Source: Arthrobacter sp. B6 (GTDB taxonomy: Bacteria; Actinomycetota; Actinomycetes; Actinomycetales; Micrococcaceae). From it: DNA of 64,000 nt. How positions within the stretch are numbered: position 1 is the stretch's first letter; the number at the start of each line of letters is the position of its first letter. Under the pieces are notes generated by a model, which saw nothing but the letters and a program-made list of their open reading frames with translations, had not been told where the DNA came from and made no database searches. Positions 41,779 through 50,135 of this stretch are shown in pieces. The stretch spans positions 1,110,141 through 1,174,140 of the forward strand of contig NZ_KV467169.1 of assembly GCF_001663775.1 (NCBI RefSeq), given 5' to 3'. Made by a program: the position numbers and the translations under genes.

Positions 41779-42549
41779 TCACACCAGTTGCGTGAGGATG
41801 ACCGGTCCGGATTCCGTGACGGCAATCGTGTGCTCGGAGTGCGCAGTCCGGCGGCCATTGGAACTGCACAAGGTCCACCCGTCAGGAGCCGTTACCAGCT
41901 TGGTGGTCCCGTCCATGATCCAGGGTTCAATTGCCAAAAGCAGTCCAGGGCGAAGCGCGTATCCGCGTCCGGGTTTACCTATGTTCGGAATATGCGGGTC
42001 CTGATGCATGGTGCTTCCAACACCATGTCCGCCAAATTCGGTGTTGACCCGAAAGTGCGCTGATTCGAGCACTGAGCCAATGGCATGGGAGATGTCCCCA
42101 ATGCGAGCTCCGGGCTGCGCGGCCTGGATACCCGCCAGGAGCGCTTTCTCCGTGGTTTCAATCATGTGCCGGTCAGCAGGCGCGGGAGACTCCCCTACAA
42201 CGAAGCTGATGGCCGAATCGGTGACCCACCCATTGACGCTTGCGGCGAAATCGAGCGTGAGTAGGTCCCCATCCTTCAGGACGTAGTCATAAGGGAGGCC
42301 ATGCAGGACGGCCTCGTTGACGGATGTACAGATGACTTTCCCGAAGGGGCCGCGCCCAAACGACGGGGCGTAATCGACATAGCACGAGCGGGCCCCTGCG
42401 GTCCGGATCATCGAAGCTGCCCAGTCGTTTATCTCCAGGAGATTCGTCCCAGGCTCGATTCTCGCCCTTAGGTCCGAAAGTGTCTTCGCCACGAATTGGC
42501 CGGAGACACGTGCCTCATCAACTTCTTGGGGCGTGAGCAGCTCAATCAA
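41779..42549 (-). CDS. map: Methionine aminopeptidase, type I
   Basis: The 256-residue protein removes initiator Met. The five metal ligands are present: Asp in LTLDFAAS, Asp in VTDSAIS, His in GGHGVGSTMH, Glu in AIEPWIM and Glu in SEHTIAV. The start at a TTG (42549) overlaps the stop of a 36-residue membrane ORF (42546-42548) by 4 bases, so translation is coupled. The isolated context (no rpsM/infA cluster) suggests a second copy rather than the housekeeping gene. Confidence 0.94.
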   Translation of the reverse strand: MIELLTPQEVDEARVSGQFVAKTLSDLRARIEPGTNLLEINDWAASMIRTAGARSCYVDYAPSFGRGPFGKVICTSVNEAVLHGLPYDYVLKDGDLLTLDFAASVNGWVTDSAISFVVGESPAPADRHMIETTEKALLAGIQAAQPGARIGDISHAIGSVLESAHFRVNTEFGGHGVGSTMHQDPHIPNIGKPGRGYALRPGLLLAIEPWIMDGTTKLVTAPDGWTLCSSNGRRTAHSEHTIAVTESGPVILTQLV

Positions 42550-42656
42550 TGACTAGAGCTCCGCCGGAAACGCAGGACCACTGCGGAGAGTCCCATGGCG
42601 CCCACGAGGGATCCAAGAATGATTGCAATGCCTGAGAAGTATTCAAGAATGGTCAT
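42546..42656 (-). CDS. Small membrane peptide (36 residues) coupled to map
   Basis: The peptide has one hydrophobic helix (YFSGIAIILGSLVGAMGLSA) and a basic tail (VLRFRRSSSH). GGAAGG lies about 10 bases before the ATG. Its stop overlaps the TTG start of the map gene, which makes it likely to be translated. Function unknown; it may only serve as translational coupler. Confidence 0.55.
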   Translation of the reverse strand: MTILEYFSGIAIILGSLVGAMGLSAVVLRFRRSSSH

Positions 42657-42802
42657 CGCGGACGCACCTTCCATGTGGCTGATGCACCGATGCTATTCCT
42701 CAAGGCTCAGGATCAGTGAAGGAACACGCGCGTGTTGGATCAAGATTCAGAGTCCGCGCAGTGACGAGTCACAGCACCCGGCTCCGGCCCAGAGACAGCA
42801 CC

Positions 42803-44170
42803 CTACTGGTACCCGTCCACAATGGCGGCGGCGATTTCCTTATAGGCCCGGCGGGTCTCCGGCTTGAGCACGTCCAGGGTGACCAGGTCGCCGTCGGCCA
42901 CACCACGGTCGTGCGGGACCGCGATCAGCTGGCGGCAGATGCCGGCGAGGTGTTCCTCGATGGCGTCCTTATCCACCCGGGTGGATACCTCGTCCTTGTC
43001 GGTGATCACCACGATGGCGTTCCGCGCCAGGTCCTCGTAGCCGTGGCTGGCCAGCCAGTGCAGGGTGCTGCGGGCCCGTTTGGCCCCGCTCACCGCGTAG
43101 CCGGCTGCGATCACCAGGTTGTCGGCGGACTGCAGGATCCCGCTCATGGCGTTGTGCGTGACGCCGGTGCCGCAGTCGGTCAGGGCAACGGAGTAGTAGT
43201 TGGAAATGAGCTTGCGGATTCGCAGGTACTCGGCGGCCGTGAGGGAGTCCGAGACTTCCGGGTCCTGCTCGCCGGCGATCAGGTGCAGCCGGCCGGCGTG
43301 GTGCATGTACCGGGCCAAAGCCGTCAGCGAATCGATGGATTCGATGTTCCGGAGCAGGTCAGTGATGGTTCGCGGGCTGGCCTGCTGGTAGATGCCCTCC
43401 CCCAGTGCGCGTTCCACCAGGTCGCCTGAGTCCGGGTTGGCGTCGATGGCGCAGGGCGCGTCGCCCCTGAATTCGGCGAGGGTGAGGCCAACGCCCACGG
43501 TGGTGGAGGTTTTGCCGATGCCGCCCTTGAGGCTGAGTACGGCCGTGTTGTAGCTGCCCTGCAGCTGGCGGGAAATGCGCCGGCCCAGTTCGTCTTCCTG
43601 CCGCTGCTTGGCTCCGGGGCCCAGGTTCCAGGCGCCGCCGGTCATGGAGTAGATGGCGCCGCGGAGGCCGCCAACTGGGCGGGGCTTCTGTTCCTTGACG
43701 AACAGCCCTGGGGAGCTGATGAAGTCCGGCATCGGCGTATCGGCGATGACGTCTGCTGCAGTCGGACGGATGCGGCGGAAGGCGGGGGTTTCCTCCGGGG
43801 CCGACGGCGGTGCGGGCTCGACCGCGGGACTCGCCGGGGCGGGGGTGCTGGCGTCCCCGGCATCCGGGCGGGCGCTCTGGGGCTGGGACGTGACCGGCGG
43901 CCGCGCGGGGCGGCGGGTGGGTGCGGGGACATGGGCTATGGGTTGCGCAGCGTCGGCTGCGGCAGCCGCCTCCGCCCAGGAGGTCCGGCGGGTGACCGGC
44001 TGGCCGGCGTCGGTCGGGCTGGAAGGATTGGGCGTTACGGCTGGCATGGTTCCTGTCCGGGCATCCATCAGTTCGCCGTCGGCGCGACGAAGGTCACGGC
44101 GTCGGCGTGGCTGCGGCTGCCCTGCATCCTGTGCATTGGCGCGTTCGTTCTTATCCGCCGGATCGGGCAT
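42803..44170 (-). CDS. MinD/ParA-like P-loop ATPase with a long disordered N-terminus
   Basis: The 455-residue protein has a Pro/Ala/Arg-rich, probably disordered region (1-150), a Gly-rich link (GLRGAIYSMTGGAWNLGPGA) and a MinD/ParA ATPase domain with the deviant Walker A LKGGIGKTST (about 213), the switch block DANPDSGDLVERAL and the Walker B-like ALTDCGTGVTHNAM. Similar proteins accompany type VII (ESX) secretion in actinobacteria, but no ESX genes are here. A role in positioning or membrane-linked ATP switching is likely. Confidence 0.87.
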   Translation of the reverse strand: MPDPADKNERANAQDAGQPQPRRRRDLRRADGELMDARTGTMPAVTPNPSSPTDAGQPVTRRTSWAEAAAAADAAQPIAHVPAPTRRPARPPVTSQPQSARPDAGDASTPAPASPAVEPAPPSAPEETPAFRRIRPTAADVIADTPMPDFISSPGLFVKEQKPRPVGGLRGAIYSMTGGAWNLGPGAKQRQEDELGRRISRQLQGSYNTAVLSLKGGIGKTSTTVGVGLTLAEFRGDAPCAIDANPDSGDLVERALGEGIYQQASPRTITDLLRNIESIDSLTALARYMHHAGRLHLIAGEQDPEVSDSLTAAEYLRIRKLISNYYSVALTDCGTGVTHNAMSGILQSADNLVIAAGYAVSGAKRARSTLHWLASHGYEDLARNAIVVITDKDEVSTRVDKDAIEEHLAGICRQLIAVPHDRGVADGDLVTLDVLKPETRRAYKEIAAAIVDGYQ

Positions 44171-44245
44171 GGCTGTCCCCCCAGGACGTTCGGCAAAAAG
44201 TTCTGCGGCACTTTACTGTTCGGTTCAAACAGCAAGTCTAGGTGC

Positions 44246-44302
44246 TGGGGCGGAATCCCGGCGTCAGACGCGCGTCAGGGCGGCTGCCACCACGGTGATT
44301 GA
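44246..44302 (-). pseudogene. Remnant of a small membrane gene related to 46968-47087
   Basis: The stretch with GGCGTCAGACGCGCGTCAGG matches 46949-47006 at about four fifths of positions. On the minus strand it reads ITVVAAALTRV and a stop at 44264, like the C-terminus SVVGAALTRV and stop of the small membrane gene there. The rest of the gene is lost. Confidence 0.5.
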
Positions 44303-44396
44303 CAGCCGGCAGCTATGCTTGACGGGTTCAGCCGACACCGGCCGCATCTCGGTGTCAGGGAAACCAGAGGACCCTTATTTAGGGCCGATAGCGGAC

Positions 44397-44585
44397 CAGA
44401 CTCGGCCTTCCCTGCGCAGGCAGCGGCTCATCACTTCCGCCCGTACTGATGGCCAGATCCATTACCGGCTCAGCTCTCCAGAGGTCCTGAAATTGCTCGG
44501 TCTCGCCGGAAGCCTCTTGCGGAACACCCTCCAGTCGACCCGGCTCGAACCAGCCGAGGCCGAGGAACTTCAAAGCCAAAATTAG
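44397..44585 (+). pseudogene. 3' remnant of an ArsR-type regulator gene
   Basis: The frame reads LRRQRLITSARTDGQIHYRL, then SSPEVLKLLGLAGSLLRNTL, which matches the wing and C-terminal helix of ArsR-family repressors (usually VYYRL, EVLxLL). The recognition helix and N-terminus are missing, and no start codon with a ribosome binding site is present. It is most likely a decayed gene. Confidence 0.5.
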
Positions 44586-44647
44586 GGACATCACACCCAC
44601 GGTTGGGCTGGTGCGGGTTCGCCTGACGGCGAAAGCGCCCGACGGCG

Positions 44648-45037
44648 TCAGTCCGGGACTGGCTTGGTGACTGTGGTTTGCTCGTGACTTGCGAGCAGTT
44701 CCTCCACACGCACACGTAGTTCCCGAGGGCTGAATGGTTTAGCCATGAGGTCATGGACGCCGGCAGCAAACGGGGTGTCGGTGAGGTCCTCGTGTCCGGT
44801 GAGCATCAGGATCGGCGCGCTGCTGAAGCCCCGGATGCGCCGGGCGGCTTCGACTCCGCTGAAGTCCGGCAACCCGAAGTCGAGGACGATTATGTCCGGC
44901 CCGTGCCGCCGGACGGCCTCCACGCCGGCGGCACCCGTATCGGCTGCCTGCACCTCCAGGCCCGCACCGGCGAGGATCCCCTGGATGAGACCCCGGATGT
45001 CCTGGTCGTCGTCAATGACTACAACTGTCTTCCGCAT
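44648..45037 (-). CDS. Stand-alone receiver domain response regulator
   Basis: The 129-residue protein is a single CheY-like receiver: acidic pocket VVIDDDQD, phosphorylation site Asp53 in VLDFGLPD, Thr in LMLTGHE and Lys in LMAKPFSP. There is no output domain. It lies 40 bases downstream of the histidine kinase, so the two are probably a pair, and the output must act through protein contact. An Hpt-like decoy protein is a possible partner (inference). Confidence 0.92.
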   Translation of the reverse strand: MRKTVVVIDDDQDIRGLIQGILAGAGLEVQAADTGAAGVEAVRRHGPDIIVLDFGLPDFSGVEAARRIRGFSSAPILMLTGHEDLTDTPFAAGVHDLMAKPFSPRELRVRVEELLASHEQTTVTKPVPD

Positions 45038-45077
45038 GGACGCCCACCCCCCTTTCCTATAACCGTAGCGGGTGGAA

Positions 45078-46745
45078 TCAGCGGCTGGCAGGAAGAGTCA
45101 CCGTGAATGTTGATCCTTTGCCGGGAGTGCTGGTGCACTTAATGCTGCCACCGTGGTTTTCCACGATGGTTCTCGTGATCGCCAACCCCAAGCCTATTCC
45201 CGGGATCCCGGATTTGCGTGCGGTCTCCGACCGGAAAAACTTGGTGAAGAGTTCCTTCAGGTCCTCCTGCCTCATTCCAATTCCGGTATCCGTCACCGAA
45301 CAGAACACACCCTCTTCGGTGGCGCCCGCCCGCACTGTTACCGTCCCACCGTCAGGCGAGTACTTGATGGCGTTGGAGAACAGGTTGTCCAGGACCTGGC
45401 CCATTCGTGTCGGGTCGATCAAGGCCGGCACCTCAGCGTCCGCTTCGTTGACCAGGTTCACGCCTGCGGCGCCCGCCTGCGGGGCTGCCGTGGCCAGGCT
45501 GAAGCCGATGATCTCAGCCAGGTCCGCCGGTTCCGGACGGACATCCACGGAGCCCGATGCCGCCGTGAGCAGGTCCGTGACCAGCCTCTGCAGCCGCTGG
45601 CCGTTCCGCCGGACTACCTTCAGCATTACCCCGGCTTCGGACGGAAGGTCGTTTCTGGCGGCCAGCACCTCGGTGTATCCCAGAATCGAGGTCAACGGAG
45701 TTCGCAGTTCGTGGGAGACGTTGGAGAGGAAGGCGTCCTTGGCCGTCATTGCCTCAACCAGGGCGCTGACGTCGGTGAAGGTCACTACCGACCCGTCGAA
45801 CCTCCCGTCGTCGAGGATGGCCCTGGCGGACGTGGAGAATACCCGCTGCTTGCCGTTTTCGCCGACCCAGACCAAGTAGTCGGAAAAGTCCTCTCCCTTG
45901 GCTGCCCGGCGCTCCGGGAACATCTCGGGGAGGAGCAGTTCCTTTCCCCCGCGGCCATAGACGCGCACCTCCGCCAGATCACTGCCGGGAGCCGGTGCAG
46001 GATGTGCGAGTGCATGGTTGCGCTTTTGCTGTTGGTTTCTGAGGGTGATCTTCCCTGCGGCGTCCAGGGCCAGGACGCCGACTCCCACTGCATCGACGAC
46101 AGTGTTGACCAGCCGTTCTTTGCGCGCCGAGCTGTCCAGTGCCGCCTGCAACTGTGCCCGCGCCTCCTCCACGGTTCGCTGCTGGTGATCCCTGCTGGCG
46201 CTCAGGGTATGGACAGCGAAGCCCGTGGCGAACATCATAATCGGCAGCAGCACAACCACGCTGTACTCTTCGCCGGCGACAGAGCCACGGAGCACCAGCG
46301 GGACCCAGACCATCAGCAGCGGGCCCAGGAAACTCATCACCAGGCAAAACCGCGGGTACAGCTGTGAACTTGTCAACCAGACCACTGGAAGCACAGCCAT
46401 GGCTCCGAGGGCGGGAACGGTTTCAACCCCTGATTCCCGGATCAGGCCGACCGGAATAAAGTCCAGGACCGGGACCGCAAGGGCAGCTGCCGGAGGGAGC
46501 CGCTGCCACGGGATTCCCAAGGCCAGGATGAACATCAGTGCGTGGAGCATCAGCCCAGCCCCAAACACAGGATCCAGCAGCAGTGCGGGATGAAAGACCC
46601 ACACGATACCCAGCACCAGGAACATTGTCGCCGTCAACGGCAGCTGGCCAAGCACCACCCGTCCCCGGGGTGAGAGCTCGTGGAAAAACCGGTGCGCCGG
46701 TAACCACGTCAGACCCTGACTGACAGGCGCACCCGAGCCGCTCAT
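45078..46745 (-). CDS. Membrane histidine kinase with PAS domain
   Basis: The protein has about 555 residues from the ATG at 46745. It has six membrane helices (about 30-190), a coiled linker, a PAS-like domain, then the HisKA domain with the phosphorylated His in VSHELRTPLTSILGY (about 343) and the ATPase domain with NLFSNAIKYSPDGG, VTDTGIGM and GIGLGLAITRTIVENHGG. It should phosphorylate the receiver protein at 44648. The signal is unknown. An earlier ATG at 46820 is possible but weaker. Confidence 0.92.
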   Translation of the reverse strand: MSGSGAPVSQGLTWLPAHRFFHELSPRGRVVLGQLPLTATMFLVLGIVWVFHPALLLDPVFGAGLMLHALMFILALGIPWQRLPPAAALAVPVLDFIPVGLIRESGVETVPALGAMAVLPVVWLTSSQLYPRFCLVMSFLGPLLMVWVPLVLRGSVAGEEYSVVVLLPIMMFATGFAVHTLSASRDHQQRTVEEARAQLQAALDSSARKERLVNTVVDAVGVGVLALDAAGKITLRNQQQKRNHALAHPAPAPGSDLAEVRVYGRGGKELLLPEMFPERRAAKGEDFSDYLVWVGENGKQRVFSTSARAILDDGRFDGSVVTFTDVSALVEAMTAKDAFLSNVSHELRTPLTSILGYTEVLAARNDLPSEAGVMLKVVRRNGQRLQRLVTDLLTAASGSVDVRPEPADLAEIIGFSLATAAPQAGAAGVNLVNEADAEVPALIDPTRMGQVLDNLFSNAIKYSPDGGTVTVRAGATEEGVFCSVTDTGIGMRQEDLKELFTKFFRSETARKSGIPGIGLGLAITRTIVENHGGSIKCTSTPGKGSTFTVTLPASR

Positions 46746-46851
46746 AAGCAATATCTTCCCCCTCAGCCACGCCGCTACGGGGAGCGCTGGTCTTCCAACA
46801 CCCGCCGCGTGGAGAGGCATTTCCGCCCTTTCACCAGCTTAGCGGCGCAGC

Positions 46852-46935
46852 CTAGAGCTACGGCCGGGTCTCCTGCAGGAGCTTGATGAACCATCGGGAC
46901 TGCTCCGGGCCGTACGGAAGAACCGGGATGGCCTT
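46852..46935 (-). pseudogene. 3' fragment of the MBL-fold gene (copy C)
   Basis: About 84 bases match the end of the MBL-fold gene at 55304, starting at the stop codon. On the minus strand it reads KAIPVLPYGPEQSRWFIK and then QETRP. The homology ends abruptly at the upstream side. Confidence 0.75.
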
Positions 46936-46967
46936 GCAAATCTAGATTCCGGGGCAGAATCCTGGCG

Positions 46968-47087
46968 TCAGACGCGGGTCAGAGCCGCGCCCACCACGCT
47001 GGCGGTGAGGATAAGGAGGATCGCCAGGACGATGTATCCCTGCCACTTGGGGCGGCCTTTATGGGGGTTGATGTCGATGTAGGGCAT
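46968..47087 (-). CDS. Small membrane protein (39 residues)
   Basis: The peptide starts PYIDINPHKGRPKWQGYIVL and continues as one membrane helix (ILLILTASVVGAALTRV). The ATG lies 2 bases after the stop of the upstream small membrane gene, so the two are an operon. A partial second copy at 44246-44302 shows the family is not unique here. Function unknown. Confidence 0.55.
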   Translation of the reverse strand: MPYIDINPHKGRPKWQGYIVLAILLILTASVVGAALTRV

Positions 47088-47089
47088 GG

Positions 47090-47239
47090 CTAGGGTTTGT
47101 TACCTCGGGGTGCGGTGGGGTGTGCGGCGACCCGGATGGCGCGGCGCTTCAGCCGCAGCATCTGGAGCAGGACAACGAAGGGAACCAGCAGCGTACCCAG
47201 CAGCGCGCAGAGAGCCAGGGCATAGTCGGCCAAGGCCAT
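47090..47239 (-). CDS. Small membrane protein (49 residues), operon partner of the previous gene
   Basis: The peptide has one long hydrophobic helix (DYALALCALLGTLLVPFVVL) and a basic C-terminal tail (LKRRAIRVAAHPTAPRGNKP). I chose the ATG at 47239; GGAGGTTTGT lies before it. It ends 2 bases before the 39-residue gene. Such pairs can be small transport or toxin-like peptides, but nothing more specific is visible. Confidence 0.55.
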   Translation of the reverse strand: MALADYALALCALLGTLLVPFVVLLQMLRLKRRAIRVAAHPTAPRGNKP

Positions 47240-47652
47240 ACAAACCTCCATTAGTGAGCGGCGAATCCCCATGTCAGAACAGGGTGGACGCTACCCGCCC
47301 GTCACAGCATTGACAAGTCACGTCAATTCAGGCTTCGTTGGCGACACTGTCCACGACCAAGCGCCAGTACCACTGTGCCGGCCGTGGCCGCGGTTGACGT
47401 CGCAAACAGACTCTGCAGAATCCGCTGGATTCTGCGATGCCGGAGCTCCCCGACGTGAGTTGCTGCGTACTGTGTCCTACCGAAGTTACCCAAGCCGCAA
47501 TGCGGAGCACAACATTCCGGGCAGATCAAGTCAAGCCGTATGTGACCTGTGCCTTTGAGGTGCGTCAGCCCTAAACTCAACAATCCACTCAGTACGGTGC
47601 GGGTGAAATTCACCCCAGTCCCAAGGATGTGAACGGCAGTAGGGCGGAAGGG
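47240..47652. other. Gap of about 410 bases without a supported gene
   Basis: Open frames here have no recognisable family, no good start, and codon use unlike the neighbours. GACTGTCC and CCACGACC blocks occur, but no promoter pair stands out. It should contain the promoters of the small membrane gene (minus strand). Confidence 0.5.
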
Positions 47653-48039
47653 TCAGGAATTGGGATCTTGGAGAAGCCAGTTCCTGGCCTCGGCCCGGTC
47701 CGAGAAGAAGCGGGTAGGGCAAGGATAGGTATCGGCACCGCGGAAGTTGGCAATCACGCGGTCAACAGGACTGGAGCCAAGCAGGGCAATCCGTGATGCT
47801 GCCGTTGGTGTGGAGAACGCGGCGCGTGCGTCGTGACTGACAGTGTTGATTTCGGTCATTTCAACCAGCAGAGGGTGCGGTGACCCATTGCAGATGTCGT
47901 TGACCCTGGCCATGGCGGCCCTGATGTCATCTACTCCGAGACTGGCCCTGGGCTCCCAGATCAGATGGATCACGCCATCTTCACGGAGTTCCAAGATGGC
48001 TTTCGCGCCGTTGATGGAAATGGGCTTCACCCGGCTCAT
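47653..48039 (-). CDS. STAS/SpoIIAA-like single-domain protein
   Basis: The 128-residue protein starts at 48039 with GAGGAAGGGA before it. Features: KAILELREDGVIHLIW (first strands), DIRAAMARVNDICNGSPHPL, LLVEMTEINTVSHDARAAFS and the end with FRGADTYPCPTRFFSDRAEA. This resembles a STAS/SEC14-type fold used in actinobacterial small regulatory proteins. The exact role is unknown. It stands alone. Confidence 0.65.
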   Translation of the reverse strand: MSRVKPISINGAKAILELREDGVIHLIWEPRASLGVDDIRAAMARVNDICNGSPHPLLVEMTEINTVSHDARAAFSTPTAASRIALLGSSPVDRVIANFRGADTYPCPTRFFSDRAEARNWLLQDPNS

Positions 48040-48074
48040 TCCCTTCCTCGGTATCGCGTTTCGTGATGTCAAAG

Positions 48075-49043
48075 CTATCGCCGTGGCCGAGTCATAGGCA
48101 ATTGTTGCTTGGGTGTGGATGAATGCTGGTGGCCAAAGGAGGAACCGCCATGCTTCCCCCGAGATAGTGGCGGCTGCTGATTCCTAACCATATCGTCAGG
48201 AGTCGCTGGCCTCATGGTGTTGGGTCTGCGCCGGGGCGCGCCCCTCCAGGCCTTGGCACCGTCGGTCTGGGCACGGGGAATAGGAAGTGCAACCACCGTC
48301 CCCCAGAGAACCATGGCAACGCCCCACATGGGGCCGTCCATGGCCCCGGCGCGGTCCGGATAAGCGAGCATGGCGGCGCCGATGTACGTCGCGGACAAGC
48401 TCGTGGCAATCCGCATCAGCGGCCGCCCCGCCGGCCAGAAGGCCATGGCAACGGCGCTCAGGCACAGGACGATCCCGACGGATCCCTGGACGGGCCAGTG
48501 CTCAATATTCCAAGTCAGGTGTCCGGTGTCTTGCCGCAGCCGGGACACCTCAAAGGCATGCACGGCGTACAGCGCCCAAAGCGGCAGCCCCGCAAGCGCA
48601 ATCAGCAGATACGGCGGGCTCAGATTCCACACCAGGGGCAGCGGCGCCGCCTCCCTCCACACAAGCCAGGCCAAAAGGGCCACGACCATCGAGAGCAGGA
48701 GGGCTACGGGAACAGGCCCGGCGTCTAGGCCGAACACCGAACCGAGTAACAAAGCACCGATGGCGATGGAAAGCAGGACAAACCCGGGCCAAGGCTGTCC
48801 CGGTTTCCGGGCGATGCTGATGAATGATCCGCCCACTACGAAGGTGAACAGGCTGCCCCAGCTCGCTTCCAGGGGGACTGACCATTCATACTGCTGGTCC
48901 ACCCAGCCGGGCAGCGTCATCAGGTCCGCCAGGCCGAACAATCCAAAGAGAGCCACGGGGACCATCACCCACGCCACGACGCGGGCGATGCGGAGGCGCG
49001 AAGGCATGCGCAAGTTGGTCTCTGCTGCTGCGGCGTCGGCCAT
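48075..49043 (-). CDS. Polytopic membrane protein of unknown function
   Basis: The 322-residue protein begins at the ATG at 49043 and has eight hydrophobic helices (for example VVAWVMVPVALFGLFGLADL, PVPVALLLSMVVALLAWLVW, SPPYLLIALAGLPLWALYAV) and a Pro/Arg-rich cytoplasmic C-terminal tail of about 60 residues. I do not recognise the family. It may have a transport or sensing role. Confidence 0.72.
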   Translation of the reverse strand: MADAAAAETNLRMPSRLRIARVVAWVMVPVALFGLFGLADLMTLPGWVDQQYEWSVPLEASWGSLFTFVVGGSFISIARKPGQPWPGFVLLSIAIGALLLGSVFGLDAGPVPVALLLSMVVALLAWLVWREAAPLPLVWNLSPPYLLIALAGLPLWALYAVHAFEVSRLRQDTGHLTWNIEHWPVQGSVGIVLCLSAVAMAFWPAGRPLMRIATSLSATYIGAAMLAYPDRAGAMDGPMWGVAMVLWGTVVALPIPRAQTDGAKAWRGAPRRRPNTMRPATPDDMVRNQQPPLSRGKHGGSSFGHQHSSTPKQQLPMTRPRR

Positions 49044-49168
49044 GGGGACACCCTCCCTCGTCCGTGCCCGGCCTGCTGGTGCAATATGCCGGACAGGCAC
49101 CATGGTGGCCATGAACGCCGCCCCGGTCAATGGTCGGAAAGTAGCCGAGGGAGGGCCGGTGCACGCTG

Positions 49169-49335
49169 CTAGTGCTGCGGGCGGGTCTCCTGCAGGCGCT
49201 TGATGAACCAGCGGGACTGCTCGGGGCCGTACGGAAGGACCGGGATGGCCTTGGTCACGTCCGACGGGGTGTCGCAAATCGAGTGTCGGGCCTGGCGGCG
49301 CACGGCCGTGGTCATGGTGTTGGGGACCATGGACT
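49169..49335 (-). pseudogene. 3' fragment of the MBL-fold gene (copy B)
   Basis: The minus strand reads VPNTMTTAVRRQARHS, then TPSDVTKAIPVLPYGPEQSR and WFIKRLQETRPQH with the same stop as the full gene at 55304. About 52 codons are kept in frame and the upstream part is missing. It ends right before the stop of the HATPase gene at 49340. Confidence 0.8.
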
Positions 49336-49339
49336 ATCG

Positions 49340-49813
49340 TCAGTCCAGCGGAAGGGTGATGGACACTCGGGTTCCCCTGCCTGGAGCGGAGTCGGTGCTG
49401 ATGGTGCCGTATGCCTCGTGCACGGCCATGGTCATCAGGCACAGTCCATACTCGTGGTTCCCGGGGGCTGGGGCCTGGCACTCGGGGCTAAAGCCGACTC
49501 CGTTGTCCGTGATCGTCATCCGGATGCCGTGGTAGACGGCCTCCAGTCGGACGGTCACCTCGGTTGCACGGGAATGCCTGAACGCGTTGGTAAGTATTTC
49601 CTGTCCCGCACGGTAAAGCAGTGCGGCGCACATTGCCGGTACTTCGACGCCATGGTGCGGAGTTTCCAGCCGCACAAAGACGCCCTCCTGACGCAATGGC
49701 ATCGTGAGTCTGTAGATGCAGCCGGCAAGTCCCCAGGTGTGGAATTCCAGGGTGAGGTCATCGGTGATGAGCCCTCCGGCGCTGCGTTCGTCCAACACTG
49801 CTGCTTGGCTCAT
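49340..49813 (-). CDS. Stand-alone HATPase domain, probably from a NarL-type sensor kinase
   Basis: The 157-residue protein has the ATPase motifs QEILTNAFRHSRAT (N box), TITDNGVGFSPE (G1) and a degenerate G2 (HEYGLCLMTMAV), followed by APGRGTRVSITLPL. The dimerisation and histidine region of NarL-type kinases is absent; only a short, poorly matching stretch comes before the N box. It may be an anti-sigma-type kinase (compare the STAS-like gene at 47653) or the remnant of a truncated sensor kinase. Confidence 0.75.
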   Translation of the reverse strand: MSQAAVLDERSAGGLITDDLTLEFHTWGLAGCIYRLTMPLRQEGVFVRLETPHHGVEVPAMCAALLYRAGQEILTNAFRHSRATEVTVRLEAVYHGIRMTITDNGVGFSPECQAPAPGNHEYGLCLMTMAVHEAYGTISTDSAPGRGTRVSITLPLD

Positions 49814-50135
49814 GACGTTCCCTGCTTCCTCATATGCCTTGTTGTTTTTGTTTACATGCTTGGTCTGGTTGGAAAGGTATCCCCTTCATGCAAGATGCCC
49901 CTCAAGGCTCAAGGATTCCGGCAGTTAGCCCGAGTCCTACTACAGGTTTCCAGCAGGTTTCGGCAAGCATGGCAGTGAGCGCCGACCGGCGGCTGACTGA
50001 TCCTGTCGACCACGCGGCAGGCTGTGACGTGCGGGCCGCCGCGGCAGACCTTGTCCGCGGACGGGAACGCGGCCGGTGCGCCCGGGCGGTACAGTCTTTC
50101 TGGCGACGAGGATTACGGGGAGGGGCGAGAGCCTG
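49814..50135. other. Divergent promoter region, about 320 bases
   Basis: This separates the HATPase gene (minus) from the TPR gene (plus). CAGGTTTCCAGCAGGTTTCG (about 49946) is a near-direct repeat of a CAGGTTTC box. I see no ORF with support. Confidence 0.45.

Noticed and set aside
47323..47613. Minus-strand frame of 96 codons with several Cys
   Set aside because: Poor codon use, no good start, Cys spacing does not form a zinc motif, and the region looks like a promoter gap.
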